Source: an uncultured Lachnospiraceae bacterium (lineage in GTDB: Bacteria; Bacillota; Clostridia; Lachnospirales; Lachnospiraceae). From it: a stretch of 64,000 nt of DNA. The stretch covers positions 186,001 through 250,000 of the forward strand of contig CAMWCA010000001.1 in NCBI GenBank assembly GCA_947172705.1, read 5' to 3'. Position 1 is the stretch's first letter. The number at the start of each line of letters is the position of its first letter. Under the pieces are notes generated by a model that had not been told where the DNA came from, did not search any database, and worked only from the letters and a program-made list of their open reading frames with translations. The position numbers were made by a program, and so were the translations under genes. Positions 27,705-37,324 of this stretch are shown one piece after another.

Positions 27705-28902
27705 AATGACCACCCCTCTTGTGGAGATGGATGGAGACGAAATGACCAGGATTCTCTGGCAGATGATCAAGGACGAACTGATTCTTCCTTATGTTGACTT
27801 GAAAACAGAGTATTATGACCTGGGGCTTGCTTATAGAAATGAAACCAATGATCAGGTTACCATAGACAGTGCGGAGGCAACGAAAAAATACGGTGTTGCC
27901 GTAAAATGTGCCACCATTACGCCCAACGGGGCAAGAATGAAGGAATATGACCTGAAGGAGATGTGGAAAAGCCCCAACGGTACCATCCGCGCCATTCTGG
28001 ACGGCACGGTGTTCCGCGCCCCCATCTTAATCAAGGGCATCGTTCCCTATGTAAAGAACTGGACCAAGCCCATCACCATAGCCCGTCACGCTTATGGGGA
28101 TGTGTACAAGAACGTGGAGATCAAGGTTCCCGGAAAAGGAAAGGCGGAGCTGGTTTTTACCGCCGAGGATGGAACCGAGTTAAGAGAGACGATCCATGAA
28201 TTTGACGGCGCGGGCATTATACAGGGCATTCACAACACAGAAAAATCCATTGCCAGCTTTGCAAGGGCATGCTTTAACTACGCCATTGACACAAAGCAGG
28301 ATCTCTGGTTTGCCACCAAAGATACCATTTCCAAAAAATACGACCATACCTTTAAGGATATTTTTCAGGAAATCTACGATGCCGAATACAAAGAAAAATT
28401 CGAAAAACTTGGCATAGAATATTTCTACACCCTGATCGACGACGCGGTAGCGCGGGTAATCCGCTCAGAAGGCGGCTTCATCTGGGCATGTAAAAACTAC
28501 GACGGCGACGTAATGTCAGACATGGTGGCAACCGCCTACGGCGACCTGTCCATGATGACCTCCGTACTGGTATCCCCCAGCGGCGTCTACGAATACGAAG
28601 CCGCCCACGGAACCGTACAGCGCCACTATTACAAACACCTGAAAGGCGAAGAAACCTCCACCAACTCCATTGCCACCATTTTTGCCTGGACCGGTGCCCT
28701 CCGCAAACGCGGCGAACTGGACCAAATTCCGGAGCTTATGACCTTTGCTGATAAACTGGAAAAAGCATGCATCAAAACAGTGGAAGACGGCAAAATGACC
28801 AAAAGCCTCTCCCTCATATCAACCTGCGAAACCCCAGTAATCCTAAACAGCCTGGATTTCATCAAAGCCATCCGGGCAACCCTGGACACCCTATATTTAT
28901 AG
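27691..28902 (+). CDS. icd: NADP-dependent isocitrate dehydrogenase
   Basis: Oxidative decarboxylation of isocitrate to 2-oxoglutarate, feeding glutamate synthesis. 404 aa, of the dimeric eukaryote-like subfamily ([80 protein letters not shown]). GGAGG six bases before the ATG fixes the start, inside the end of gntR. From about 28370 to the stop the codon choice changes sharply to NNC and NNA codons (GGC, GAC, GTA, CTA), unlike the first half and the neighbours. This may reflect recombination with a foreign allele. The reading frame is intact. Confidence 0.96.
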   Translation: MEKIKMTTPLVEMDGDEMTRILWQMIKDELILPYVDLKTEYYDLGLAYRNETNDQVTIDSAEATKKYGVAVKCATITPNGARMKEYDLKEMWKSPNGTIRAILDGTVFRAPILIKGIVPYVKNWTKPITIARHAYGDVYKNVEIKVPGKGKAELVFTAEDGTELRETIHEFDGAGIIQGIHNTEKSIASFARACFNYAIDTKQDLWFATKDTISKKYDHTFKDIFQEIYDAEYKEKFEKLGIEYFYTLIDDAVARVIRSEGGFIWACKNYDGDVMSDMVATAYGDLSMMTSVLVSPSGVYEYEAAHGTVQRHYYKHLKGEETSTNSIATIFAWTGALRKRGELDQIPELMTFADKLEKACIKTVEDGKMTKSLSLISTCETPVILNSLDFIKAIRATLDTLYL

Positions 28903-28939
28903 TTCCTATAGCCCCTAACTCTTTATATTTTTGAAGGGA

Positions 28940-29184
28940 GATGTTGGATTTAAAAGCTCCGCTGGTTTACGACAGGCGACAGGAAGAGAAGGGATTAAAT
29001 ATCTTGTGGGCAGGACTTTTGCACCATGGAGATGAGACTCAAAAAATGCGTCAGCCTTTGCTGACGTATTTTTGCTTTATGAGGCTCATCGCAATGCTTG
29101 GTGCAACGGAGTGCCCATGAGACATTTAATCCCTTCTCTTCCTGCTATCTGTCGTAAACCAGCGGGGCTTTTAAATCCAACATC
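28940..29184. repeat. 245-nt long imperfect inverted repeat (giant hairpin)
   Basis: Bases 28940-29000 and 29124-29184 are 61-nt arms that are reverse complements at 56 positions; three of the five differences become G-U pairs if transcribed. Inside, further paired blocks match in the same order: TGGGCA/TGCCCA (29007, 29112), TTGCACCA/TGGTGCAA (29019, 29099), GATGAG/CTCATC (29031, 29085). A central 14-bp stem lies at 29042-29055/29060-29073 with a CTTT loop. No credible gene lies inside. It may be a MITE-like non-autonomous element or a structured RNA, and its centre (AAAAATGCGTCAGC...TTTTT) could also terminate icd transcription. Target-site duplications were not evident. Confidence 0.9.
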
Positions 29185-29238
29185 GGACTCACCAAAATAA
29201 AAAAAAGACACTTCCATTGAAAAGAGTTCACTGACCCC

Positions 29239-29330
29239 CTTTCCGTAAGTTGGTATGCTAATAATGTGATAGTAGCATACTGGCGGCGGAAAGTTTTTTA
29301 TTTCCGCCAGAAAGCTTTCAGGGCGGGAGG
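29239..29330 (+). promoter_or_regulatory. Candidate RNA switch in the leader of the chemoreceptor gene
   Basis: Nested stems CTTTCCG/CGGAAAG (29239-29245, 29287-29293) and GTATGCTA/TAGCATAC (29253-29260, 29273-29280) are followed by TTTTTT, like a terminator. CCGCC at 29304 can pair either with upstream GGCGG (29282-29286) or with GGCGG at 29322-29326, which overlaps the ribosome binding site GGGAGG. Mutually exclusive folds that free or hide the RBS are a hallmark of attenuators, but I recognise no riboswitch class. Confidence 0.5.
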
Positions 29331-29335
29331 ACAGG

Positions 29336-31468
29336 ATGATCAAGAGAAAGAAAGGAATAGAAAAGAAACAAACAGAGAAGCAGCAGACAGAAAAGAAGCA
29401 GGCAAAAACGGAAAAAACGGCTAAAACAGGGAGAAAGAAATGGGCAGTCAGCATACGCACCCAGCTGTATATAGGCTTTCTGATTCCTGTAATTTTTATT
29501 GTGATCGTGGGAACGGTGTCCTACCGATACGCTTCCGTGGGGTTGGTGGAAAACTATGAGGAATCCGCAAGAAGCGCGGTTGAAATGACGGTAAGCTGCC
29601 TGGATCAGGGCTTTGCGTCCGTGAAAGCGATGGTGATGGAACTTTCCAACGACAGCGTGGTAAACGCCTACTCCCTGGGAGGCTATGATAAAAATACCAC
29701 CCAGAAAGAACAGGCAAAGTCTAATTTAAAGGGAATCCTGCTGGTAAAACAGGGAATGACCACGGCAATACAGGATCTTTATATTTTACCCATGGAAGGG
29801 CAGGCTTTTCTTACCACTAAAACCTTAAGTAAAACCAGCGAGATCGACAGTTTTATAACGGAGATGGAAGAAGCGGGGGAGACCTACTTTTTTGAGGACG
29901 CCTATCCCCACTGGGGAAGCCGCCATGCCTTCCTGGATACCATGGTTGATAATTCCGAACAGGATTACATTTTATATTGCAGCCGCAAGTTCAGTTCAGG
30001 AGACAGGTATGGGGCGGTAATCATCGATATTAAAAGCGATTATGTGCTGCAGCTTATGGAGGAATTAGATTTTGGAGAGGAATGCCAGATTACCTTTGTT
30101 ACCGAGGAAGGAAAAACCATCGGGAAAAATAACGGGATCGATGTAAACAGCCTGAACATTTTGGAAAAAGCGGAGGAAAGCGAGGAAGGCTTTCATTCCG
30201 GATACATAAAGGCGGAGGGCGTCCGTTATTTCTGGATGGTGGCGAAAAGCAATGAGACAGGGGCGTATCTGACCGTGCTTGTACCCCAAAGCTATATTAC
30301 CCAGAAGTCTGACAGCATTCGTTTGATTACCATTGTAATGGTGGCGATTGCGACCCTTATCGCTTTTGTCATCAGCACCCTGATCGTCAGGGATATTTCC
30401 GTTAATGTGAAAAAAGGCATTGTGAATCTGGATGAGGTGTCCAAGGGAAATCTTGTGCTGAAGCAGGAGAAGATAGCACACAATGAATTTGGAAAACTGA
30501 GAACGGCGATCATGGACACGGCGGAAAAGATAAGAAGCCTGGTTTTTTCTGTGAGGGGTATGATGAACAAGGTGTCCCATTCCGCAGATAAGGTCAGTCA
30601 TTCCAGTGTTTCAATGGATACCATGGTTGCCAAGATGAACAGCGATATACAGGAAATAGAGCATAACAGCGAGAAGGAAAATGTTGCGGTGAACAGCTGC
30701 CATGACCAGATGGAAGAATTGTCACGGAAGATCAAGAAGACCGGAGAGGGAATCAGCCATACCATGGAAAAGATCGTCACCGCTAAAACGGCGGTTGAGC
30801 AGGGAATGGAAGCTGTGGAGGCTATGACCAGCCAATCGGAGAGAACCTCCAGTGTGACGGAAGAGGTACGGGTTCAGGTAATGAATCTGGGAGGCAGGCT
30901 GACGGAAATCAACGACTTTGTGGACAGCATTGCCAACATTGCCGACCAGACCAATCTGTTGTCACTTAACGCATCCATCGAGGCGGCGCGCGCCGGGGAA
31001 TTTGGAAGAGGATTTTCCGTTGTGGCGGAGGAGATCAGAAAGCTTGCCGACAGTTCCGCAAGGACCGCCCAGGATATTCAGCGGCAGATCGGCGAGGTGA
31101 CGGATTCCGCAGAGAGCGCGGTGGGTAAGGTGAAACAGGCGCAGGATATCGTTGATCTTCAAAATCAACGGGTAAAAGAAACGGTGGATGTGTTTGAACA
31201 GATGAACGCCTTCATAAAGCAGTTTATTGAAAATATGGAAGCGATTTCTCTGGATATGGAGGAAATGAACAATGGACGGAAAAAGGCGCTCACATCTATT
31301 TACGAGATGAATGAGATCTCTCAGGCAAACTTTGAATTAATTGCCAATATCAGCGCATCCATTGAACAGGAAACCGCCGTTGCAAACCAGCTTAGCGAGG
31401 AAGCTGTGACATTACAGAAGAATATGGAAGAGTTGGAGAAGGCGATCGCAACCTTCCGGCTGGAATAA
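29336..31468 (+). CDS. Methyl-accepting chemotaxis protein
   Basis: 710-aa transmembrane chemoreceptor. An unusually long Lys/Gln/Glu-rich cytosolic start (residues 1-40), TM1 ~43-67, an extracytosolic sensor of Cache type (~68-322), TM2 ~324-350, HAMP ~350-400, then the coiled-coil signalling domain with the hairpin tip [20 protein letters not shown] and [29 protein letters not shown] seven bases before the ATG. The GH94 gene follows 26 bases later with no terminator, suggesting that taxis and use of the same sugar are linked. No other chemotaxis genes are in the window. Confidence 0.93.
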   Translation: MIKRKKGIEKKQTEKQQTEKKQAKTEKTAKTGRKKWAVSIRTQLYIGFLIPVIFIVIVGTVSYRYASVGLVENYEESARSAVEMTVSCLDQGFASVKAMVMELSNDSVVNAYSLGGYDKNTTQKEQAKSNLKGILLVKQGMTTAIQDLYILPMEGQAFLTTKTLSKTSEIDSFITEMEEAGETYFFEDAYPHWGSRHAFLDTMVDNSEQDYILYCSRKFSSGDRYGAVIIDIKSDYVLQLMEELDFGEECQITFVTEEGKTIGKNNGIDVNSLNILEKAEESEEGFHSGYIKAEGVRYFWMVAKSNETGAYLTVLVPQSYITQKSDSIRLITIVMVAIATLIAFVISTLIVRDISVNVKKGIVNLDEVSKGNLVLKQEKIAHNEFGKLRTAIMDTAEKIRSLVFSVRGMMNKVSHSADKVSHSSVSMDTMVAKMNSDIQEIEHNSEKENVAVNSCHDQMEELSRKIKKTGEGISHTMEKIVTAKTAVEQGMEAVEAMTSQSERTSSVTEEVRVQVMNLGGRLTEINDFVDSIANIADQTNLLSLNASIEAARAGEFGRGFSVVAEEIRKLADSSARTAQDIQRQIGEVTDSAESAVGKVKQAQDIVDLQNQRVKETVDVFEQMNAFIKQFIENMEAISLDMEEMNNGRKKALTSIYEMNEISQANFELIANISASIEQETAVANQLSEEAVTLQKNMEELEKAIATFRLE

Positions 31469-31494
31469 TGAAATAAAAAGTAGGAGGAAAAAGG

Positions 31495-34188
31495 ATGGCA
31501 GGATATGTATTTAAGGACAGCAGGGGAACCTTTAGCTTAGAGCAGCCGGAGGAAACTTCCGGTCTGTATTTCCCCATAGCGGGAGAGAAAGGGCTTAAAA
31601 GCGCGGTGACGCCTCTTCTTGGAGGAGATGCCAAGACGGATCAAAACCATTTTCTGATGCAGCCTGTGAGCGTGGAGGAGCTTCACAATAACAGAAGCAC
31701 AAGAAATTTCTGGTGCGCGGTGGAAGGAAAAGGTGTATGGTCGGCAACAGGCGCAAGCGCAGAAGCGGCTCTGGAGAGAGCGGAGGGAATCAAACCGGAG
31801 AGCGAGCTTACGGCAGGGCTTATGTGGCATAAGGTAAAAAGACGGTCGGAGAAATACGGTCTTTGCTCGGAGATTACTCATTTTGTGCCTGTTGCGGACA
31901 ACGTGGAGATCATGCATGTGGTGATCCAAAATATATCCGGGGAGGAATTGGATATAACGCCCTATGGAGCGATCCCCCTTTACGGCAGAAGCGCCGACAA
32001 TATCAGGGATCACAGACACGTAACCAGTCTCCTGCATCGAATCGTGACTACCAGGACATGCGTAACGGTAAAGCCGGTTTTGTCCTTTGACGAGCGGGGG
32101 CACAGGGAAAACCATACCGGTTATTTTGTTTCCGGAGTCACAGGGGAAGGCACAGCCCCGGAGGCATTTTATCCCACCACGGAGCTGTTTTTGGGAGAGG
32201 GAGGAAGCTATGACTGCCCAAGAGCCGTCTATCAGGGCGGCGAAGGGGTTTTGGCAGGATACAGAGAGGAGGGCTGTGAGGCGGTAGGCGCCATGCGCTT
32301 TCGGAAGCTCAGGTTAAAGCCGGGAGAGTGTAAGACATACCTTCTTTTAGCAGGAATCTACGAAGAGGAGCAGGAGAGGGAGGCATATATTTCAGCCTAC
32401 GGAAATGAGGAACTGGCAGAAAAAGCCTATGAAAGGACCAGGGAATATTGGAAGGAAAAGGTCAATGTGGCTTATGAGACAGGAGATAAAAACTTTGACA
32501 ATTTTATGTACTGGGTGAGCTTTCAGCCTATACTTAGAAGGATCTATGGCTGTTCCTTTCTGCCCCATCATGATTACGGAAAAGGAGGAAGAGGCTGGAG
32601 AGATCTGTGGCAGGACTGTCTTGCCCTTTTGATCATGAGCCCTGAGGGCGTAAAGGAAATGCTTCTTTCCAATTTTGGCGGGGTGAGGATAGACGGTACC
32701 AATGCCACGATCATTGGAACCAGGCAGGGAGAATTTATTGCTGACAGAAATCAGATTACCAGAGTATGGATGGATCATGGCGTCTGGCCGCTTATGACTA
32801 CGGCGCTTTACATCGACCAGACGGGAGATCTTGCCATCCTTTTAAAGGAAAATACTTATTTCAAGGATAAACAGGTGTGCCGGGGAACCGGGACGGACGA
32901 AGCCTTTGAAGAGGGCGAAACGCCGATTCTGAAGGACATCCATGGAAAGGTTTATTATGGAAGCGTGCTGGAGCATCTTCTGGTACAGAATCTGACCAGC
33001 TTTTATGAGGTGGGAGAGCACAATCACATAAGGCTTCGGGGGGCAGATTGGAACGATGCTCTGGATATGGCGCCGGAGCGGGGAGAAAGTGTGGCGTTTA
33101 CCGCGGCATATGCGGGAAATCTGGATACGCTTGCACAACTGGTACAACAGTTGAAAGAGGAACGGAAGCAGCAGTACATAGAGGTGGCGAAAGAGATGGA
33201 GATCCTTTTTGAGGATGAAGAGGCGCTCTACGACAGCCCGGAGAAAAAAACCCGGCTTCTGGAGAATTACTGCAGCGCCTGCAGCCATACCATTGCCGGA
33301 GAAAAGGTTTACATTCCGGTGGATCAGGTGGTTACAGGGCTTAAGAATAAGGCGGAATGGATCAAAAATCATATTCGAAACACAGAGTGGATTTCCCATG
33401 AGGAAGGCGGATGGTTTAACAGCTATTATGACAACCATGGAAGAGCGGTGGAGGGAATCGGTCCTGAGGGAGTGCGGATGATGCTGACGGGACAGGTGTT
33501 TTCCATTATGTCGGGGACGGCAAGCGCAGAGCAGACTGCCGGCATCGTACGAAGCGCGGATCGGTATCTTTACAGGAAGGAAGTGGGAGGCTATCGGTTA
33601 AACACAGACTTTCAGGAAGTAAAACTGGATTTGGGCAGAATGTTTGGCTTCGCTTACGGGCAAAAGGAAAACGGCGCCGTGTTTTCCCATATGACCACTA
33701 TGTATGCCAACGCTCTTTATAAGAGAGGCTTTGTGCGGGAAGGCTACAAGGCGCTGCACACCCTGTATAAGCAGGCGGCAAATTTTCAGGTCAGCCGGAT
33801 CTATCCGGGGATTCCGGAGTATTTTGATGGAAAAGGCAGGGGCATGTACCACTACTTAACGGGTGCGGCAAGCTGGTATATGATGACGGTCATTCATGAA
33901 ATGTACGGCGTAAAGGGAAAAATGGGAGCGCTGTGTATTGCGCCAAAACTGCTGGCGGAGCAGTTTGACCAGGACGGCTGTATTCGGCTTCGCTTATGGT
34001 TTGGAGGCTGTCGGTGGCATATGATCTTTGTCAACCAGAACCGGAAGGATTACGGAAGCTATCAGGTGGGCGAAGTCTATCTGGATGGAAAGAAAATATC
34101 CCTGGAAGAGGATATTGCAGTAAGCGCCCGGCAGATCAGAATGTTGGATCAGACTTTGCAGCACGAGATCGTTGTGGAATTGATTTAA
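31495..34188 (+). CDS. GH94 family beta-glucoside phosphorylase (laminaribiose/cellobiose phosphorylase-like)
   Basis: 897-aa cytosolic inverting phosphorylase that splits a beta-linked glucose disaccharide or oligosaccharide with phosphate to give alpha-glucose-1-phosphate. N-terminal beta-sandwich (FKDSRGTFSLEQPEETSGLYF), linker helices, (alpha/alpha)6 barrel with FLPHHDYGKGGRGWRDLWQD, and the catalytic acid Asp518 in LRGADWNDALDMAPERGESV, then QVFSIMSGTAS and RIYPGIPEYFDGKGRGMYHYLTGAASWY. The length of ~900 is closer to laminaribiose phosphorylases than to the ~810 of cellobiose phosphorylases; specificity cannot be read from sequence alone. RBS AGGAGG. The next gene begins 13 bases on. 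Confidence 0.9.
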   Translation: MAGYVFKDSRGTFSLEQPEETSGLYFPIAGEKGLKSAVTPLLGGDAKTDQNHFLMQPVSVEELHNNRSTRNFWCAVEGKGVWSATGASAEAALERAEGIKPESELTAGLMWHKVKRRSEKYGLCSEITHFVPVADNVEIMHVVIQNISGEELDITPYGAIPLYGRSADNIRDHRHVTSLLHRIVTTRTCVTVKPVLSFDERGHRENHTGYFVSGVTGEGTAPEAFYPTTELFLGEGGSYDCPRAVYQGGEGVLAGYREEGCEAVGAMRFRKLRLKPGECKTYLLLAGIYEEEQEREAYISAYGNEELAEKAYERTREYWKEKVNVAYETGDKNFDNFMYWVSFQPILRRIYGCSFLPHHDYGKGGRGWRDLWQDCLALLIMSPEGVKEMLLSNFGGVRIDGTNATIIGTRQGEFIADRNQITRVWMDHGVWPLMTTALYIDQTGDLAILLKENTYFKDKQVCRGTGTDEAFEEGETPILKDIHGKVYYGSVLEHLLVQNLTSFYEVGEHNHIRLRGADWNDALDMAPERGESVAFTAAYAGNLDTLAQLVQQLKEERKQQYIEVAKEMEILFEDEEALYDSPEKKTRLLENYCSACSHTIAGEKVYIPVDQVVTGLKNKAEWIKNHIRNTEWISHEEGGWFNSYYDNHGRAVEGIGPEGVRMMLTGQVFSIMSGTASAEQTAGIVRSADRYLYRKEVGGYRLNTDFQEVKLDLGRMFGFAYGQKENGAVFSHMTTMYANALYKRGFVREGYKALHTLYKQAANFQVSRIYPGIPEYFDGKGRGMYHYLTGAASWYMMTVIHEMYGVKGKMGALCIAPKLLAEQFDQDGCIRLRLWFGGCRWHMIFVNQNRKDYGSYQVGEVYLDGKKISLEEDIAVSARQIRMLDQTLQHEIVVELI

Positions 34189-34201
34189 GGAGGAAACTAG
34201 G

Positions 34202-37200
34202 ATGCAATCAACGTTTGTGATGGAAAACTATGAGAAGAAAGCGCCCTTTGCGGGATTTTTGCCGGGGCTTTCGGGCATATATGGGGTGCCCGTATGGTGC
34301 TACTATGTAAACCGGGGGCAATGTATCTCAAGCTTTGGCGTGGAGGATAAAGATCATGCGATCATGGAATTTTTTCCGGCGCATCAGGCATATCAGAATA
34401 CGGCGCTTTTAGGGTTCCGCACCTTTGTAAAAAAGGACGGGGCTTACCTGGAACTGTTTCGAAGGGAAGCGTGCCAAAAGAAGATGTATGTTGACATGAA
34501 CGCTCTTGCAATTGAGGAGGAGGATTTGGAAAATGGCCTCCATACGAGAGTAGATTATTTTACCCTTCCGGGAGAAAAAACAGGCGCGTTGGTAAGGAAG
34601 CTTGCCATTACCAATAGGGGAGCAGACAGGGCAGGGCTTCAGGTATTGGACGGTATGCCTTCGCTCCTTCCCTTCGGCGCGGATCTGAAAAGTGTGAAGG
34701 AAATGGGACAGACCCATATGGCGTGGATGATGGTGGAGGAAGCGGCGGAAAACGTGCCTTATTTTAAGCTTCGGGCAAGCACCGTGGACACGGCGGAAGT
34801 CAGCGCTGTGCTGGGAGGAAATTATGGAATCGGAGTAGATGCTGAGGGGAACAGAAAACAGGTGGTGGTAGATCCCCTTCTGGTATTTGAATATGATAAC
34901 GCCCTGGATATTGCGGTGGGCTTTCGTGAAAAGGAATTTGTTTCCCTTTTAAAGGAGGAGCAGATCAAATCCAATCAGTATCCCTGCTGTTTCTTTGCGG
35001 AGGAAAAGGAATTGGAGCCGGGAGAGACGCTGGTTTTATATGAGCTGATCGGTCAGGTATCGGGGAAGGAAGGGCTGCAAAGGCTTTTACAAAAAAAGCT
35101 GGATGCCGATTATTTTGAGACAAAGCGCAGGGAGGCGGCAAAGCTTCCGGAAGAGCTGTGCCATGTGATCGAGACAAAGACGGGAAATCCTGCCTTTGAT
35201 ATTTACAGCAGATATACCTATATGGACAATGTGTTACGGGGAGGATATCCGGTAAAACTTCCCGGAGAAAAGATTTTTCATGTGTACTCCCGGAAGCATG
35301 GGGATCTGGAAAGAGATTACAATTATTTTCGGATGCTGCCTGAGTTTTATTCCCAGGGAAACGGAAATTACAGGGATATTAACCAGAACAGAAGATGCGA
35401 GCCTTTTTTTACCCCTTATGTGGGAGCGGAAAGCATTGTAAAGTTTTACAGCCTGATTCAGATCGACGGCTACAATCCCCTGGCAATTGAAAAAGTGACC
35501 TATACCATCTCACAGGAAAAGGCGGAAGAAATTTTCGACGCGCTCTCCCAGGGACAGAAGGAGGAGCTGCTTGGCTTTTTGGAAAGCCCCTTTACGCCCG
35601 GCGCTTTTTTTGCAAAGCTGGATGAGATCGGTATTGAGGATCTGGAAGAGGAGAAGACGTATTTCGCAAAGGTGATGGAGCAGGCAAAGGATGAGATCAA
35701 TGCGGATTTCGGAGAAGGCTATTGGAGCGACCATTGGACCTATAATCTTGACCTGATCGAAAATTATCTCAGCGTATTTCCGGACAGGGAGGAGAAACTG
35801 CTGTTCCACACACCCATCACCTATTACAGAACCCAGGTACCCATTCTTCCCAGGAGAAAGCGGTATGTGAAGACGGAAAAGGGGCTGCGGCAGTACCGTT
35901 TTCTGGAAAAGAAGAAGGCTGCTAAAGGAGAGGATAAGCTGCTGAGGGATATGTTCGGAAAAGGAAAAGCGGTGGAATCTACTCTGTTGGAGAAGCTTCT
36001 GGTTCTGTGCGTGACCAAGTATGGAGCGCTGGACGCTTATGGAATGGGAGTTGAGCTGGAGGGCGGCAAGCCAGGATGGTATGACGCCTTAAACGGTATG
36101 CCGGGGCTGTTTGGTTCTTCCATGGCGGAAACCTGCGAACTGTCCAGAAACCTTGCATACACCATAATGATTCTGGAAAAATACAAGCCATCCCTGGAGC
36201 TGCTGGCGGAAGTTTCAGAACTTTTAAGGGAGATGGGGCGTATCACAGAGGAATATTTTGAACAGATTATGGATGCGGATGAGCTGATGGAGTTTTGGAA
36301 CCGCAGGAACGATGTGAAGGAAAGCTTCTGGGAGAGAACCTTCCAGGGCATCAGCGGCGCAAGAGAAGAGATCGGGGCGGATGAGCTGTTAAGGATCTTA
36401 AAACAGATGCAGGCTGTGGTAAAACGGGGAATCCAGAAGGCATATGAGCGCCAGGAGGGGATCTGCCCTACCTACTTTACTTATGAGGCGGAGGAATTTA
36501 CCCAGGATGAGGAAGGCATTTATCCCCTGCATTTTAAAGTAAAGCCGGTGCCTCTTTTCCTGGAAGGACCGGTGCGGTTTTTAAAGCTTGAGAACAGTAA
36601 AGAAACGAAGCAAGCCCTGTATCGGCGGGTAAAGGAAAGCCAGCTTTACGATCAAAAGCTGAAAATGTATAAGGTCAACGCTTCTTTAAAGGATGCTTCT
36701 GTGGAGCTTGGAAGGGCGAAGGCGTTTACCCCCGGGTGGCTGGAAAACGAGTCTATCTGGCTGCATATGGAATATAAATACCTTCTGGAGCTTTTGAAAT
36801 CGGGGATGTACCAGGAATTTGCGGAGGATTTTCACAAAGCGGCAATTCCATTTATGGACCCTGAGGTGTATGGAAGAAGTATTTATGAAAATTCCTCCTT
36901 TATCGCCAGCTCCTGCAATCCCAATCCCGCATATCACGGGCGGGGCTTTGTGGCGCGGCTGTCCGGCTCAACGGTGGAGTTCCTTCAAATGTGGATTCTG
37001 ATGATGTTTGGAAATGTGTTTACTTACAAGGACGGCGTTTTAAATGCAGCCTTTGCGCCGGTATTGCCCGCTTATCTGATCGGAGAGGAAAAGCGTGTGG
37101 AGGCAATGCTTCTGGGGCATACCAGGGTAGTTTATGAGCTGGAAGAAATCAGGGACTATTTCCCCGGAAATTATCGTGTCCAGTCCATGGAGCTTTCTTA

Positions 37201-37324
37201 TCATGACGGAAGCGTATACATGACGGCAAAGGAAGCCCTTTCGGGCAAGATAGCCGAAGAACTTCGAGAAGGGAAAATCAGGGAAGTGAAAATTGAGATC
37301 GGAGGGAAAGATGAATCGCGTTGA
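34202..37324 (+). CDS. Very large glucan phosphorylase-like protein (GH94/GH149/GH161 relative)
   Basis: 1040 aa, no signal peptide. The N-terminal part (FAGFLPGLSGIYGVPVWCYY, VNRGQCISSFGVEDKD) is a beta-sandwich like those of inverting glucan phosphorylases. A barrel-like part has DYNYFRMLPEFYSQGNGNYR, with Asp392 in YRDINQNRR a candidate general acid, and YSLIQIDGYNPLAIEK. The C-terminal section (ENSSFIASSCNPNPAYHGRG, ARLSGSTVEFLQMWILMMFG) resembles the phosphate-binding end of GH94-type enzymes. The size and absence of GH94's ADWND motif suggest GH161 or GH149, known as beta-1,3-glucan oligosaccharide phosphorylases; I am not certain of the family. RBS GGAGG. It overlaps the GH30 gene by 14 bases. 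Confidence 0.72.
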   Translation: MQSTFVMENYEKKAPFAGFLPGLSGIYGVPVWCYYVNRGQCISSFGVEDKDHAIMEFFPAHQAYQNTALLGFRTFVKKDGAYLELFRREACQKKMYVDMNALAIEEEDLENGLHTRVDYFTLPGEKTGALVRKLAITNRGADRAGLQVLDGMPSLLPFGADLKSVKEMGQTHMAWMMVEEAAENVPYFKLRASTVDTAEVSAVLGGNYGIGVDAEGNRKQVVVDPLLVFEYDNALDIAVGFREKEFVSLLKEEQIKSNQYPCCFFAEEKELEPGETLVLYELIGQVSGKEGLQRLLQKKLDADYFETKRREAAKLPEELCHVIETKTGNPAFDIYSRYTYMDNVLRGGYPVKLPGEKIFHVYSRKHGDLERDYNYFRMLPEFYSQGNGNYRDINQNRRCEPFFTPYVGAESIVKFYSLIQIDGYNPLAIEKVTYTISQEKAEEIFDALSQGQKEELLGFLESPFTPGAFFAKLDEIGIEDLEEEKTYFAKVMEQAKDEINADFGEGYWSDHWTYNLDLIENYLSVFPDREEKLLFHTPITYYRTQVPILPRRKRYVKTEKGLRQYRFLEKKKAAKGEDKLLRDMFGKGKAVESTLLEKLLVLCVTKYGALDAYGMGVELEGGKPGWYDALNGMPGLFGSSMAETCELSRNLAYTIMILEKYKPSLELLAEVSELLREMGRITEEYFEQIMDADELMEFWNRRNDVKESFWERTFQGISGAREEIGADELLRILKQMQAVVKRGIQKAYERQEGICPTYFTYEAEEFTQDEEGIYPLHFKVKPVPLFLEGPVRFLKLENSKETKQALYRRVKESQLYDQKLKMYKVNASLKDASVELGRAKAFTPGWLENESIWLHMEYKYLLELLKSGMYQEFAEDFHKAAIPFMDPEVYGRSIYENSSFIASSCNPNPAYHGRGFVARLSGSTVEFLQMWILMMFGNVFTYKDGVLNAAFAPVLPAYLIGEEKRVEAMLLGHTRVVYELEEIRDYFPGNYRVQSMELSYHDGSVYMTAKEALSGKIAEELREGKIREVKIEIGGKDESR

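Noticed and set aside
28940..29184. Giant hairpin as part of an insertion sequence or retron
   Set aside because: No transposase or reverse transcriptase gene in or near it; no target duplication seen.
29190..29335. Cyclic-di-GMP riboswitch or SigD promoter before the chemoreceptor
   Set aside because: The conserved GEMM core and the GCCGATAA -10 were not found.
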